NCBI GenBank assembly: GCA_017308595.1
Contig: JAFKER010000007.1
Coordinates: 62,001 to 126,000, forward strand
Length of the DNA: 64,000 nucleotides
Reading direction: 5' to 3'
DNA from: Afipia sp.
Lineage (GTDB): Bacteria; Pseudomonadota; Alphaproteobacteria; Rhizobiales; Xanthobacteraceae
The position numbers and the translations under genes were made by a program. The notes under the pieces are model-generated. The model ran no database searches. It worked only from the letters and a program-made list of their open reading frames with translations, and had not been told where the DNA came from. Position 1 is the stretch's first letter. Each line of letters opens with the position of its first letter. This document shows positions 26,041 through 34,405 of this stretch, in pieces.

Positions 26041-26113
26041 TGCGCGGATTCTCGCCGCAAAAGCGGCTTTTTGAGAATCTTTGTATGAATATAAAAATGC
26101 AAGTAGAACTTAG

Positions 26114-26296
26114 CTCGCGCCGGTGATCGTGCGCGATCTCGTCCATGCCTGCCGTGATCTTGCGGCTGCCGGACAAACCATCGTGCTGGTCGAGCAGAAT
26201 CTCGCCGCCACGCTGGCGCTGGCGCATCGCGGTACGTTCCGTAATACATGCGATACGTCTTCCGGCATTCCAATGCGGGATGATTTGCGAACCTAA
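26114..26296 (+). pseudogene. 3' remnant of a LivF-type ABC ATPase
   Basis: In one plus-strand frame from CTC 26114 the translation reads LAPVIVRDLVHACRDLAAAG followed by QTIVLVEQNLAATLALAHRG and a short tail ending at TAA 26294-26296. LAPVIV...TILLVEQN...ALALADR is the C-terminal signature of LivF proteins, including the H-loop His position. Nothing upstream encodes the rest; the join lies against an A/T-rich stretch that carries a weak relative of the island operator (ATGCAAGT at 26097-26104). It is not a copy of the intact livF in this island, whose corresponding text differs, so it marks a lost second transporter or a recombination border. Confidence 0.7.
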
Positions 26297-26730
26297 GCCG
26301 GTTCGTCTTTGAGTGCTGCGATCAGTTTTGCAGCGTTTTGCGCGAGTACCGTTGGATATTCTCTGCGCGTTTGAGCCGGCAGCAGATCGATTCCCTCGGT
26401 CATCGGCATCACATGCATGTGCATATGAAGGACGACCTGGCCGCTCGCGGGTTCGCTGAACTGTTGAATAATGACGCCTCCCGCATCGAACGCTTTAACG
26501 GCGGCGACTGCGATCGTCCTTGTTGTTCGCGCGACTTCCATAAAATCGCTGGCTGAAATGTCGAGGATACCTCGCACAAATCCTTTCGGGATCACCAGCG
26601 TGTGACCAGGTGACCGCGGCATGATGTCGAGGAATGCGTATGTGTATTCGTTCTCGTAGACTTTGTAGGAAGGGATTTCGCCGCGAAGGACTTTCGCAAA
26701 AATGTTCTGGTCGTCGTAGGTCGCTATCAT
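26293..26730 (-). CDS. HIT-family nucleotide hydrolase
   Basis: 145 residues from ATG 26730 (SD GAGGAA). The HIT motif is LHMHMHVMP near residue 100, with the N-terminal FAKVLRGEIPSYKVYEN and SPGHTLVIPKG segments of Hint-like proteins. Members hydrolyse phosphoramidates or dinucleoside polyphosphates as soluble homodimers. Its stop overlaps the ABC remnant stop on the other strand. It stands alone. Confidence 0.9.
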   Translation of the reverse strand: MIATYDDQNIFAKVLRGEIPSYKVYENEYTYAFLDIMPRSPGHTLVIPKGFVRGILDISASDFMEVARTTRTIAVAAVKAFDAGGVIIQQFSEPASGQVVLHMHMHVMPMTEGIDLLPAQTRREYPTVLAQNAAKLIAALKDEPA

Positions 26731-27377
26731 GTTCCTCGCCTTTGGCGGAAAAGACCGTCGATTCGCTTGCATTATAGGCTATCAGCACTTTCTCACATTG
26801 CATTGCGCTTCGTCCACCTCAGTCGCGAGGACATCGTTGAGCGCATGGGTTCTCCGAACGATCCCGACATTTGAGGGTTTCGTAGCGAAAATATTCGTAT
26901 CGAATAATCAAACCCGCGGCGCGTGCAAAGGCGCGCTTAGAATGGCTATCTCGTGGCTGCCTATCAAAGATCCCTGTTTGCCGGAAATTTGTACGAGAAT
27001 CGACTTTGCGGGTACTGAACGACCGGCCTTTCCCGCGCTCGATTTCGAAGGATTGAGCTTCTCGAAGAGAGAAGGTCCGCCAGCGGCGGGCCTTCTCTAC
27101 ATGCGGGGCGTCTGCCGGACCCAAGAGTAAGCCGATAGTCCGCAGCGTACGAGTGAGATCTCGTCATCGGCGCTGAATTCGTCGGCACCAAATCTGAGAT
27201 TTTTCCTTTTAGAACAAACGTCTTCGGATTGCTTCGGGAGGAGGCTCTCGCGCTTGCCGGCGAAAGCCCCAATTGCCCTTGCTTTGTTGCAATCGCCGCA
27301 GGGTTGTTGCAAAAGGTCTCAACCTGTTCACCGGAAATCCACGGTTCCCGGTTGCCCCCATCAAGGCCAGAATTGCA
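26731..27377. other. Non-coding interval before the ClC gene
   Basis: No frame in this stretch of 647 bp shows a family or a credible start. A strong GC-rich hairpin at 27068-27098 is the only structure. The ends hold the upstream regions of the HIT gene and of the ClC gene. Confidence 0.5.
27068..27098. terminator. GC-rich hairpin in the HIT-ClC interval
   Basis: GAGAAGGTCCGCC (27069-27081) and GGCGGGCCTTCTC (27085-27097) form a 13-bp stem with one G-T wobble and a 3-nt loop, plus one further A-T pair. No T-run follows on either strand. It has terminator-like strength, but no upstream gene on either strand clearly needs one, so a small RNA or a dispersed palindrome is possible. Confidence 0.5.
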
Positions 27378-29165
27378 ATGACGCTCGTTGCTCCCCGGGA
27401 AACCAAGGATCCGGAATCGGCAGCGGGCTTTCTCCTCCCATCTGCGCTTCGCGCGTTTGTCCGTAACCGGGAAACAGGCCTCGTTATCACAGGCATGATT
27501 ATCGGCGTCGTTAGCGGACTTCTCGTTGCCGTCATAAGCAAGCTGAGCCAGTTGGCTCATGTGCTTCTTTTTGACATTCCGCTGGATGGCCACCTGAGCT
27601 CGACCGGTGCGATTTCCTGGCAACGGTCATTGTTTGTCCCGATTGCCGGCGGTGCCGTCCTGGCCGCTCTGGCTCTTTATTTTAACAAGCGGCTGAAGGG
27701 GCAACTCGCCGACGCTATCGAAGCAAACGCGCTCTATGGCGGTCGCCTGTCGATGCGAGGCAGCATTTTTGTCTCGATCCAGACATTGATTTCGAACGGC
27801 TTCGGCGGGTCGGTCGGGCTGGAAGCAGGATATACCCAGATCTGCTCCGCAATCTCTTCATACATAGGGAGAATGCTGGCCGCGCGGCGTAATGATATGC
27901 GTCTTCTGGTAGCCTGCGGGGCCGCCGGCGCCATCGCTGCTGCCTTCTCGGCGCCTCTGGCTGGGGCATTTTATGCTTTTGAGGTCGTACTAGGCGCCTA
28001 TACCTCGGCCAGCCTTGTGACGGTCATGGCCAGTTCCGTTTGCGGTTGGCTGGCGGCGCGGCATCTGACCCATCAATCGTTCCTGATGGTGCCGGGCTTT
28101 CCGACGCCTGTTTCTGCAGAAATGATCGGACAGTCGGTGCTGATCGGCGTCATCTGTGCGGCGGCGAGCATCGCATTGATGCTTGCAGTTGCCTATGCGG
28201 AACGCGGCTTTCAGGCCGTCAAGTTCATCAGCGCGCCTTTCCGTCCGATTGTTGGGGGGGCTATCCTTGGAGCGATGGCGCTGTTGACCCCAGTCGTTCT
28301 TGGCTCGGGCCACGGTGCAATGCAGATTCTCCTTGTGAGCAATCCGACATGGATACTGCTCGCGACCGCGATTGTTCTGAAGATGCTTGCTTCCGCAATT
28401 TCGCTTGGATCGGGATTTCGTGGAGGCCTTTTCTTTGCTTCATTGCTGCTCGGAGCGTTAATCGGCGAACTCTATAGCGTCGCCGCAAGCGTGGTGATTC
28501 CGAATGCGGCACTTCAACCGGGCACCGCCGCTATCGCGGCCCTTGCTGCGTTGGGGTCCGGCGTGATCGGAGCTCCTTTCAGCATGGTTTGTCTGGCGCT
28601 GGAGATTACCGGCGATTTCTCGGTCACGGTCGGCGCCATTGTTGCATCATCGGTCACGGCGCTGATTGTCCGCGAGCTGTTTGGCTACAGCTTCGCCACC
28701 TGGCGGTTTCATTTACGCGGAGAAGTCATCAGAGGCCCGCAGGATGTGGGTTGGACCAAGCAATTGCCGGCAAGCGTACTGATGCGTTCCGACTTTGAGA
28801 CTGCGCCAACCTTCATGCCGATCGAGGAGGCGCAAGCTGCATTTCCTCAGAGCGTTAAGCAGATTGTGCTGCGAGACAACGACAACCGCTATGCGGGTAT
28901 TGTCACTGCAGCCGATCTTCATGCCGTTGCGACCTCGCAAACCCTCTGGCTGGAAACGATCGCAGGCCAGCAAGACGAATTTCTGTTACCTCACATGACG
29001 ATACGGGAAGTGATGACGGCATTCGAGAAAACAGAAACAGACGTGCTTGTGGTGCTCGATAGCCCGGAACGCAGGATTACGATCGGTACGATCAGCGAGT
29101 CCTACGTGCTGCGGACATATGGTGAGGAGCTGGAACGTCAAAACCAGGAAATGTTCTTTCGCTGA
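27378..29165 (+). CDS. ClC-family chloride/proton antiporter or channel with C-terminal CBS pair
   Basis: 595 residues from ATG 27378. About ten to twelve membrane helices (60-460). Selectivity-filter segments are GGSVGLEAGYTQ (with the gating-Glu position kept), GAAGAIAAAFSAPLAGAFYAFE, and GSGFRGGLFF. Two CBS-like halves follow from about residue 480 (ETAPTFMPIEEAQAAFP, then LLPHMTIREVMTAFEKTETDVLVV). The GXFXP filter reads GFRGG, which departs from the classic chloride sequence, so the ion preference is uncertain; fluoride is unlikely because that clade is shorter and lacks CBS domains. It converges on the GntR gene with 4 bp between stops. Confidence 0.88.
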   Translation: MTLVAPRETKDPESAAGFLLPSALRAFVRNRETGLVITGMIIGVVSGLLVAVISKLSQLAHVLLFDIPLDGHLSSTGAISWQRSLFVPIAGGAVLAALALYFNKRLKGQLADAIEANALYGGRLSMRGSIFVSIQTLISNGFGGSVGLEAGYTQICSAISSYIGRMLAARRNDMRLLVACGAAGAIAAAFSAPLAGAFYAFEVVLGAYTSASLVTVMASSVCGWLAARHLTHQSFLMVPGFPTPVSAEMIGQSVLIGVICAAASIALMLAVAYAERGFQAVKFISAPFRPIVGGAILGAMALLTPVVLGSGHGAMQILLVSNPTWILLATAIVLKMLASAISLGSGFRGGLFFASLLLGALIGELYSVAASVVIPNAALQPGTAAIAALAALGSGVIGAPFSMVCLALEITGDFSVTVGAIVASSVTALIVRELFGYSFATWRFHLRGEVIRGPQDVGWTKQLPASVLMRSDFETAPTFMPIEEAQAAFPQSVKQIVLRDNDNRYAGIVTAADLHAVATSQTLWLETIAGQQDEFLLPHMTIREVMTAFEKTETDVLVVLDSPERRITIGTISESYVLRTYGEELERQNQEMFFR

Positions 29166-29169
29166 ACGG

Positions 29170-29892
29170 TTACGGACGAAGATCCATGTCGATGCGAACA
29201 AAGTCGCCACGATATGTCACTTCACCGAGATAGATGACTGTTTTGTCAGGAGAGCGGAAAACGCGGCGTACATCCGCAACGGGCGAGTTAAGCGGTATCT
29301 CCAAGTGCCGCGCTACATCGAGATCCGCGATGCCGATCGTGAGCGTTTGTTGAGCCGATGCGATCTTGATGTCCCGCATCTCGGTCAAGATCGGAATGAC
29401 AGTTTGGGTGCGAAATCGCTTTGGTGATTTCCGGAAAATCTTCTCGTCGAGATAGATGGAAATGACGCAGTAGGGCTTGCCGTCACGGGAATGTACGCGA
29501 CGCATAAAGACGTATCGATCCGCTGGAGCGCCGTCACCGGGTTGCAGGGGAGGGTCGGCGCGGCCTTCGCTGATATTGAGAATTTCCGGGAGCGTATCGC
29601 GATAAACCTCGGCGAGATCGGACAGAGTCGTCTCCACCTTCAACCAGCGGTCTTGTTCGACTTGTCCGGTAACAAACGTGCCACGGCCCTGCTGAGCCTC
29701 GACCAGTCCGTCACGCGCCAACAATTCGACGGCCTGGCGAATCGTGACGCGCGAAACATCGAACTCTGCCGCAAGCTCCTCGTTAGCCGGAAGACGCAAC
29801 CCTTCATGCCAGATGCCGCGAGAAATCCGTTGCCGGAAAATGTCGGCAATCTGGGCGTATTTCGGAACGTGGCTGTCCGACATCAGCTTCAT
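29170..29892 (-). CDS. GntR/HutC-family regulator with UTRA ligand domain
   Basis: 240 residues. The winged helix occupies the first 75 residues (KYAQIADIFRQRI, LPANEELAAEFDVSRVTIRQAVELLARDGLVEAQQGRGTFV). A UTRA domain of about 150 residues follows (RRVHSRDGKPYCVISIYL, and a C-terminal YLGEVTYRGDFVRIDMDL). It is the last gene of the minus-strand group racemase-GMC-GntR, so it is likely to control its own operon. The near-palindrome at 32719-32740 in the divergent promoter is the obvious operator candidate. The ligand is probably the substrate or product of the racemase-type enzyme. Confidence 0.88.
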   Translation of the reverse strand: MKLMSDSHVPKYAQIADIFRQRISRGIWHEGLRLPANEELAAEFDVSRVTIRQAVELLARDGLVEAQQGRGTFVTGQVEQDRWLKVETTLSDLAEVYRDTLPEILNISEGRADPPLQPGDGAPADRYVFMRRVHSRDGKPYCVISIYLDEKIFRKSPKRFRTQTVIPILTEMRDIKIASAQQTLTIGIADLDVARHLEIPLNSPVADVRRVFRSPDKTVIYLGEVTYRGDFVRIDMDLRP

Positions 29893-29926
29893 GGCGTTTC
29901 AACCCATCGTCTTGCGCGGTGTTCTT

Positions 29927-31540
29927 TCATGTCGTCCCGAGAATGAGCGAGGCTCCTTTTTCGCCGATCATCAAGCTGGTCGCATTGGTGTTTGCGGATG
30001 TAATGAGCGGAATCACAGAGGCGTCGATCACGCGTAGACCATCCACACCGCGCACGCGAAGGTGCGAGTCCACCACCGAGTTCTTATCTTCGCCCATTCT
30101 GCATGTCCCGACGCAATGAAAAACTGTTCCGCCGGTGGAGGACGCAAACGCCCACAGTTCTGCGTCGCTCTGCGCCGCCGGGCCCGGAAGCACTTCGACG
30201 TCCCATAGATCGCGGAACGAGGGTTGTTGGAATATCTCGCGCAGCATTCGCAGACCCGCGACAATCGTCTTCCGATCCGCGCTTTCAGAAAAATAGTTAG
30301 GCGTGATTGTTGGTTGATCGTAGGGATCGGTCGATCGTATCGACAGATGACCGCGAGATTTGGCATGGCATTGCCAGACAGAAGCGGTAAATCCAGAGTA
30401 GGAATGGAGTGGCTCGCCGGGCTTGTCGACAGATAGCGGCATGACGTTGAACTGGACGTCCGGCCGTCCGCTCTTTGCATAATGGGTGCAGGCAGCGCCA
30501 CCAACCTGTCCGGCGCCCACGGTCAAGGGTCCCGTGCCAGACAGCATCCACTCGAGTCCCATTCTCGCAAGGCTGAATGGATTGCGGACTTGGTCATTCA
30601 GAGAGATTGGCTTTTTCAGGCGGACAATCATCCGGGCTTGATAGTGGTCTTGAAGGTTGCGACCAACATCCGGGGCATCGACACGAACGTCAATCCCGAG
30701 TGGCTTCAGTACAGATGCAGGACCGATGCCGGAAAGCTGGAGCAGTTGTGGAGATTGAAGGGCTCCAGCCGAGAGAATAACTTCGCGAGTTGCTGTGGCT
30801 GAGAAAACTTTTCCGTCCTGAATCCATTCGACTCCAGATGCCCGGCTTCCGTGAAATAGCACGCGGCTGACTTGCGCGCGGCTGATCAGCGTGAGGTTAG
30901 GTCTGTCCAGCACCGGATGAAGGAATGCGCTGGCGGAACTGGAGCGCCAGCGTGAGCCGATACCGAGTTGATATCTGCCGACGCCATATGTGGTTTGCCC
31001 GTTAAAGTCCGTATTGCGCGGCAATCCGAATTCGATGCCGGCGTTCACCCAGGCTTCGGAGGCCGGATTGTTGACACGCAACTCCGAGACATCGAATTCG
31101 CCGAGCCCGCCGTGAAACTGGCTTTCGCCGCCCTGATAGCGCTCGTATCGCCGAAAGTGAGGCAACACGTCGCGATAGCTCCACCCGTGGGCGCCCAAGC
31201 GCTCCCAGTCATCGAAATCCTCATGCTGGCCGCGAATGAAGATCAGACCATTAATTGAGGACGATCCTCCGATAATTCGCCCGCGCGGCCAGAGGATGGC
31301 GCGTCCTGCGGTTCCTTCGCCGGGTTCGGTCGCGAAGCTTCGCGAGAAACGGTTGTCGTAAATGGTGCGATAATAGCCGACGGGCAGCCGGATCCAGAAA
31401 TTGCGGTCGGATCCTCCCGCCTCAAGCAGCAGGACTTTGCAGTTCTGATCTTTCGACAACCGGTTAGCGACGACGCAGCCTGCAGAGCCCGAGCCGACGA
31501 TAATGTAGTCGTAGTCGCTGGTCAGGTTTCCCTGTGTCAT
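29927..31540 (-). CDS. GMC-family FAD-dependent alcohol dehydrogenase/oxidase (choline dehydrogenase-like)
   Basis: 537 residues from ATG 31540. ADP-binding motif YDYIIVGSGSAGCVVANRL at the N-terminus; GMC signatures RGRIIGGSSSINGLIFIRG and SAGALQSPQLLQLSGIG; C-terminal active-site region FHCVGTCRMGED and the closing VIDASVIPLITSANTNA. It oxidises a primary or secondary alcohol, transferring electrons to a quinone or oxygen. It follows the enolase-superfamily gene after 16 bp and precedes the GntR gene, so it acts on the same substrate route. Substrate unknown. Confidence 0.88.
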   Translation of the reverse strand: MTQGNLTSDYDYIIVGSGSAGCVVANRLSKDQNCKVLLLEAGGSDRNFWIRLPVGYYRTIYDNRFSRSFATEPGEGTAGRAILWPRGRIIGGSSSINGLIFIRGQHEDFDDWERLGAHGWSYRDVLPHFRRYERYQGGESQFHGGLGEFDVSELRVNNPASEAWVNAGIEFGLPRNTDFNGQTTYGVGRYQLGIGSRWRSSSASAFLHPVLDRPNLTLISRAQVSRVLFHGSRASGVEWIQDGKVFSATATREVILSAGALQSPQLLQLSGIGPASVLKPLGIDVRVDAPDVGRNLQDHYQARMIVRLKKPISLNDQVRNPFSLARMGLEWMLSGTGPLTVGAGQVGGAACTHYAKSGRPDVQFNVMPLSVDKPGEPLHSYSGFTASVWQCHAKSRGHLSIRSTDPYDQPTITPNYFSESADRKTIVAGLRMLREIFQQPSFRDLWDVEVLPGPAAQSDAELWAFASSTGGTVFHCVGTCRMGEDKNSVVDSHLRVRGVDGLRVIDASVIPLITSANTNATSLMIGEKGASLILGTT

Positions 31541-31556
31541 GTGTTGATCAGCGCTG

Positions 31557-32684
31557 TCATGCGGTCCGGAATTTCTCGATGGATGAGAGGTTGATGTCGA
31601 TACCGAGCCCCGGCTCATCGTTCAATGTCACGGTGCCATCGGAAACGATTGCTGCGGGTCCGCAGAAATCGTCGCGCAGGGGATTGTGGTTCGAGTCTAT
31701 TTCCAGGAAGCCATCTCCTCCGACGGCGGCAAGCAGATGCGCGGAGGCGAGCAGGCCGATACCTCCGCCGAGATAGTGCGGACAAAACGATCTGCCCGCC
31801 TTCAGCGCAGCACGACCGATATCTACACATTCAGAAAGGCCGCCCCATTTTGCTGCATCGGGCTGGATCACCTTCACCACATCCTCGCCGATCAGCTGTT
31901 CAAAGCCCTCCCGGCTGGCGACATTTTCTCCCGCTGCCAGCGGTGTATCGATGGCCTGTCCCAGCGTCTTCCATTCGTGGCGAGGTCTGTCGGCCCGCAG
32001 CGGCTCTTCGAGCCAGGCAAGATCGAACTCCGAGAGGGCTGGTGATCGTTCAAGAGCTTCGGAGAGCGACCACGCCTGATTGGCGTCTGCGGCCAGCATG
32101 CTATTGCCGACCACCGATCTGAGTTGGCGCAGGTTGTCGTGATCCTGCTGTCTGTCAAATCCGATCTTGAGCTTGAAACCGCGATGGCCCCGGCGTTGAG
32201 CCTCTTCTGCCATCGCTGCTGACCCGGTGGGATTGATGCCGCTGGCATAAACCTTGATTTGCGGACCCGCGCCGCCGAGCAAACGCCAGAGCGGCAGGCG
32301 TTGCCGCTTGGCATAGAGGTCCCACATCGCAAGATCGACGCCGGCAATTGAATGTGCAAAGGGGCCCGGCTCTCCGGACTGTAATGCGAGCACATCCATC
32401 TGCCGTGACAATTTCTCGAAGATGTCTTGAGGACGGGTAAGACTATGCCCTTCGATGAGTGGGGCGAGAATTTCATTGACGATCCGTGTGCGGTGCTCGC
32501 CGCCGACGGACGGAAAGTTTGACCAGGCCTCGCCCCAGCCGGTCAGGCCGTCATCATCTTCGATGCGCACGAATACGGCGGGGCGGTTCTGCATTCGCCC
32601 GAACGACGTGACGACCGGCGTAGAAAGCGGGAAGCGGTAACATGCAGCCCGCACGTTCCGGATGCGAAAGCTTTCAACTGACAT
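31557..32684 (-). CDS. Mandelate racemase/muconate-lactonizing family enzyme (enolase superfamily)
   Basis: 375 residues from ATG 32684 (MSVESF). An ATG at 32723 lies inside the palindromic operator, so it is disfavoured as a start. Capping domain at the N-terminus (TPVVTSFG), then barrel motifs: FKLKIG (KxK catalytic pair), ADANQAW (metal Asp), WLEEPL (metal Glu), GENV (metal Glu), and CPHYLGGGIGL with the mandelate-racemase-type catalytic His. These support metal-dependent abstraction of the alpha-proton of a carboxylate, either racemisation or acid-sugar dehydration. It heads an operon with a GMC oxidoreductase and a GntR regulator. Confidence 0.88.
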   Translation of the reverse strand: MSVESFRIRNVRAACYRFPLSTPVVTSFGRMQNRPAVFVRIEDDDGLTGWGEAWSNFPSVGGEHRTRIVNEILAPLIEGHSLTRPQDIFEKLSRQMDVLALQSGEPGPFAHSIAGVDLAMWDLYAKRQRLPLWRLLGGAGPQIKVYASGINPTGSAAMAEEAQRRGHRGFKLKIGFDRQQDHDNLRQLRSVVGNSMLAADANQAWSLSEALERSPALSEFDLAWLEEPLRADRPRHEWKTLGQAIDTPLAAGENVASREGFEQLIGEDVVKVIQPDAAKWGGLSECVDIGRAALKAGRSFCPHYLGGGIGLLASAHLLAAVGGDGFLEIDSNHNPLRDDFCGPAAIVSDGTVTLNDEPGLGIDINLSSIEKFRTA

Positions 32685-32718
32685 GGGCGCTCGAAATGAA
32701 GTTTGGTTCTCTTGTATG

Positions 32719-32740
32719 GTCATCCTATTTATAGTATGAC
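32719..32740. promoter_or_regulatory. Near-perfect palindrome in the racemase/ABC divergent promoter, putative GntR operator
   Basis: GTCATcCTAT at 32719-32728 and ATAGtATGAC at 32731-32740 are inverted repeats with one mismatched position and a TT centre. It lies 35 bp upstream of the racemase start and 46 bp upstream of the ABC permease start. A single dimer bound here could control both transcripts. HutC-type GntR proteins bind AT-rich dyads of this size. Confidence 0.65.
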
Positions 32741-32785
32741 TACTAAAAAGATCAACATCGCAGGGCTCGGGAAATTCGCTTAAGT

Positions 32786-33556
32786 ATGAAGAGGGACATT
32801 CTACATAATTTTCTTCTGGGATTGTCGCCTTGGGTCGGCGTAATTGTTCTTTGGTACGCAATTCGATGGAGCGGGCTTGTCAATCTCGCGTTGATCCCGG
32901 CTCCTCACAAGATCGCGGAACGTTTCGTTGATCTTCTGCTGCACCATGGCCTGCTGATTGATGTTTTTGCTTCGACGCGCCGCGTTTTTCTGGGAGTGAT
33001 CCTGGGTATTGCCGCCGCCGTGCCCATCGGTTTCTTGCTGGGATGGTATCGATCCGCGCGGACTTTTGCCGATCCAATGGTCAATTTCTTTCGCGCGCTG
33101 CCGCCGATTGCGCTGATTCCGCTGGTGATCGTGTATTTCGGCGTGGATGAAATGGCGAAGCTCGTTATTCTGTTTTATGCGGCGTTTTTTTCCGGTGTGA
33201 TCGTCATGTATGAGGGTGTGTCGCAAATCACGCCCCTGTATATTCGTGTCGCGCAGACGCTCGGCGCCAACCAATCCGAAATCTTCACCAAGGTTATAGT
33301 CCCGCTGACTGTGCCGCACATTCTTACGGCGCTGCGCGTTGCGCTTGGAGTGGCATGGGCGACGCTGGTCGCATCTGAACTGATTGCCGCCCAGCGCGGC
33401 TTGGGTGCCATGATACAGAACGCCTCGACATACTTTCTGCTTGATGTGATTTACGTCGGCATTATTTGCATTGGCTGCATTGCACTGGTCATGGATCTGA
33501 TCCTCCGCCGCATCAGCGCTCGTCTTTTGAAGTGGCAGGATAGGGCATCCGCATGA
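32786..33556 (+). CDS. ABC transporter permease, SsuC/TauC/NrtB type
   Basis: 256 residues with about six membrane helices. The family pattern is visible: FRALPPIALIPLVIVYFGVDEMAK, and the EAA-like loop VAQTLGANQSEIFTKVIVPLTVPHI. The last helices carry GVAWATLVASELIAAQRGLGAMIQ. It imports an unknown small anion or heterocycle with the ATPase and binding protein that follow. Coupled to the next gene through ATGA. Confidence 0.9.
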   Translation: MKRDILHNFLLGLSPWVGVIVLWYAIRWSGLVNLALIPAPHKIAERFVDLLLHHGLLIDVFASTRRVFLGVILGIAAAVPIGFLLGWYRSARTFADPMVNFFRALPPIALIPLVIVYFGVDEMAKLVILFYAAFFSGVIVMYEGVSQITPLYIRVAQTLGANQSEIFTKVIVPLTVPHILTALRVALGVAWATLVASELIAAQRGLGAMIQNASTYFLLDVIYVGIICIGCIALVMDLILRRISARLLKWQDRASA

Positions 33557-34380
33557 GCGCGTCCGTCGCCAACGCTCCCTTTGCGCGTTTCGATCATGTG
33601 TCACTGACGTTCGATACGCCGAAGGGCAAGCTGAACGTCGTGGACGATGTCACTTACGACATTCACGAGAACGACTTTGTCGCCATCATTGGTCCCTCAG
33701 GATCAGGCAAGACCACGATGATGAGCATGCTTGCGGGTTTCCAGAAGCCATCAAGTGGAACTGTGAGTTTCAACGGCCGACAAGTCGAAGGACCCGGACC
33801 GGAGCGCGGCGTTATCTTCCAAGAGTATGGTGTATTTCCCTGGCTGACCGTGCGGCAGAACATAGAGTTTGGTCTCACGCTTAAGGCAAATCATACCTCG
33901 GCCGGTGAGCGCAAAGATATCTGCGATCACTATCTGTCGCTGATGGGGCTCGGCGACTTCGCAGCCTCGTTCCCCAAGCACTTGTCCGGCGGGATGCGAC
34001 AGCGCCTCGCAATCGCGCGGGCTTATGCGGTTAAGCCCCAATTCTTGCTGATGGACGAGCCATTCGGCGCGCTGGATGCGCAGACGCGCTCGAATATGCA
34101 AAATCTTCTGCTTCAGGTGCTCGCAACCGAGGGTAAGACCGTGATGCTGATTACGCATTCGGTCGAGGAAGCGATCTATCTGGCTTCAAGGATTGTCGTG
34201 GTGACGGCTCGGCCGGCGCGGATCAAGCAGATCATCGATGTTCCATTTGGATATCCACGCGACGAGTCGATCCAGGAACGTCCCGAATTCGGCGAACTCC
34301 GCAGTTATATCCGCGATCTTGTTATGAGCGAATACCGCGCGCAGCAGGCACAGGTGCGGGCGGCGTCATTCTCTGAATAA
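33553..34380 (+). CDS. ABC transporter ATPase, SsuB/TauB type
   Basis: 275 residues. Walker A GPSGSGKTTM, Q-loop VIFQEYGVFPWLTV, signature LSGGMRQRLAIARAY, Walker B LLMDEPFGALDAQTR and H-loop LITHSVEEA are all canonical for the nitrate/sulfonate/taurine class. Confidence 0.92.
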   Translation: MSASVANAPFARFDHVSLTFDTPKGKLNVVDDVTYDIHENDFVAIIGPSGSGKTTMMSMLAGFQKPSSGTVSFNGRQVEGPGPERGVIFQEYGVFPWLTVRQNIEFGLTLKANHTSAGERKDICDHYLSLMGLGDFAASFPKHLSGGMRQRLAIARAYAVKPQFLLMDEPFGALDAQTRSNMQNLLLQVLATEGKTVMLITHSVEEAIYLASRIVVVTARPARIKQIIDVPFGYPRDESIQERPEFGELRSYIRDLVMSEYRAQQAQVRAASFSE

Positions 34381-34405
34381 TCGTGCTTCTCGAGGGAGGA
34401 ACAAA

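Noticed and set aside
27378-29165. Fluoride-specific ClC transporter
   Set aside because: The protein is long and carries CBS-like domains, unlike the short fluoride clade.
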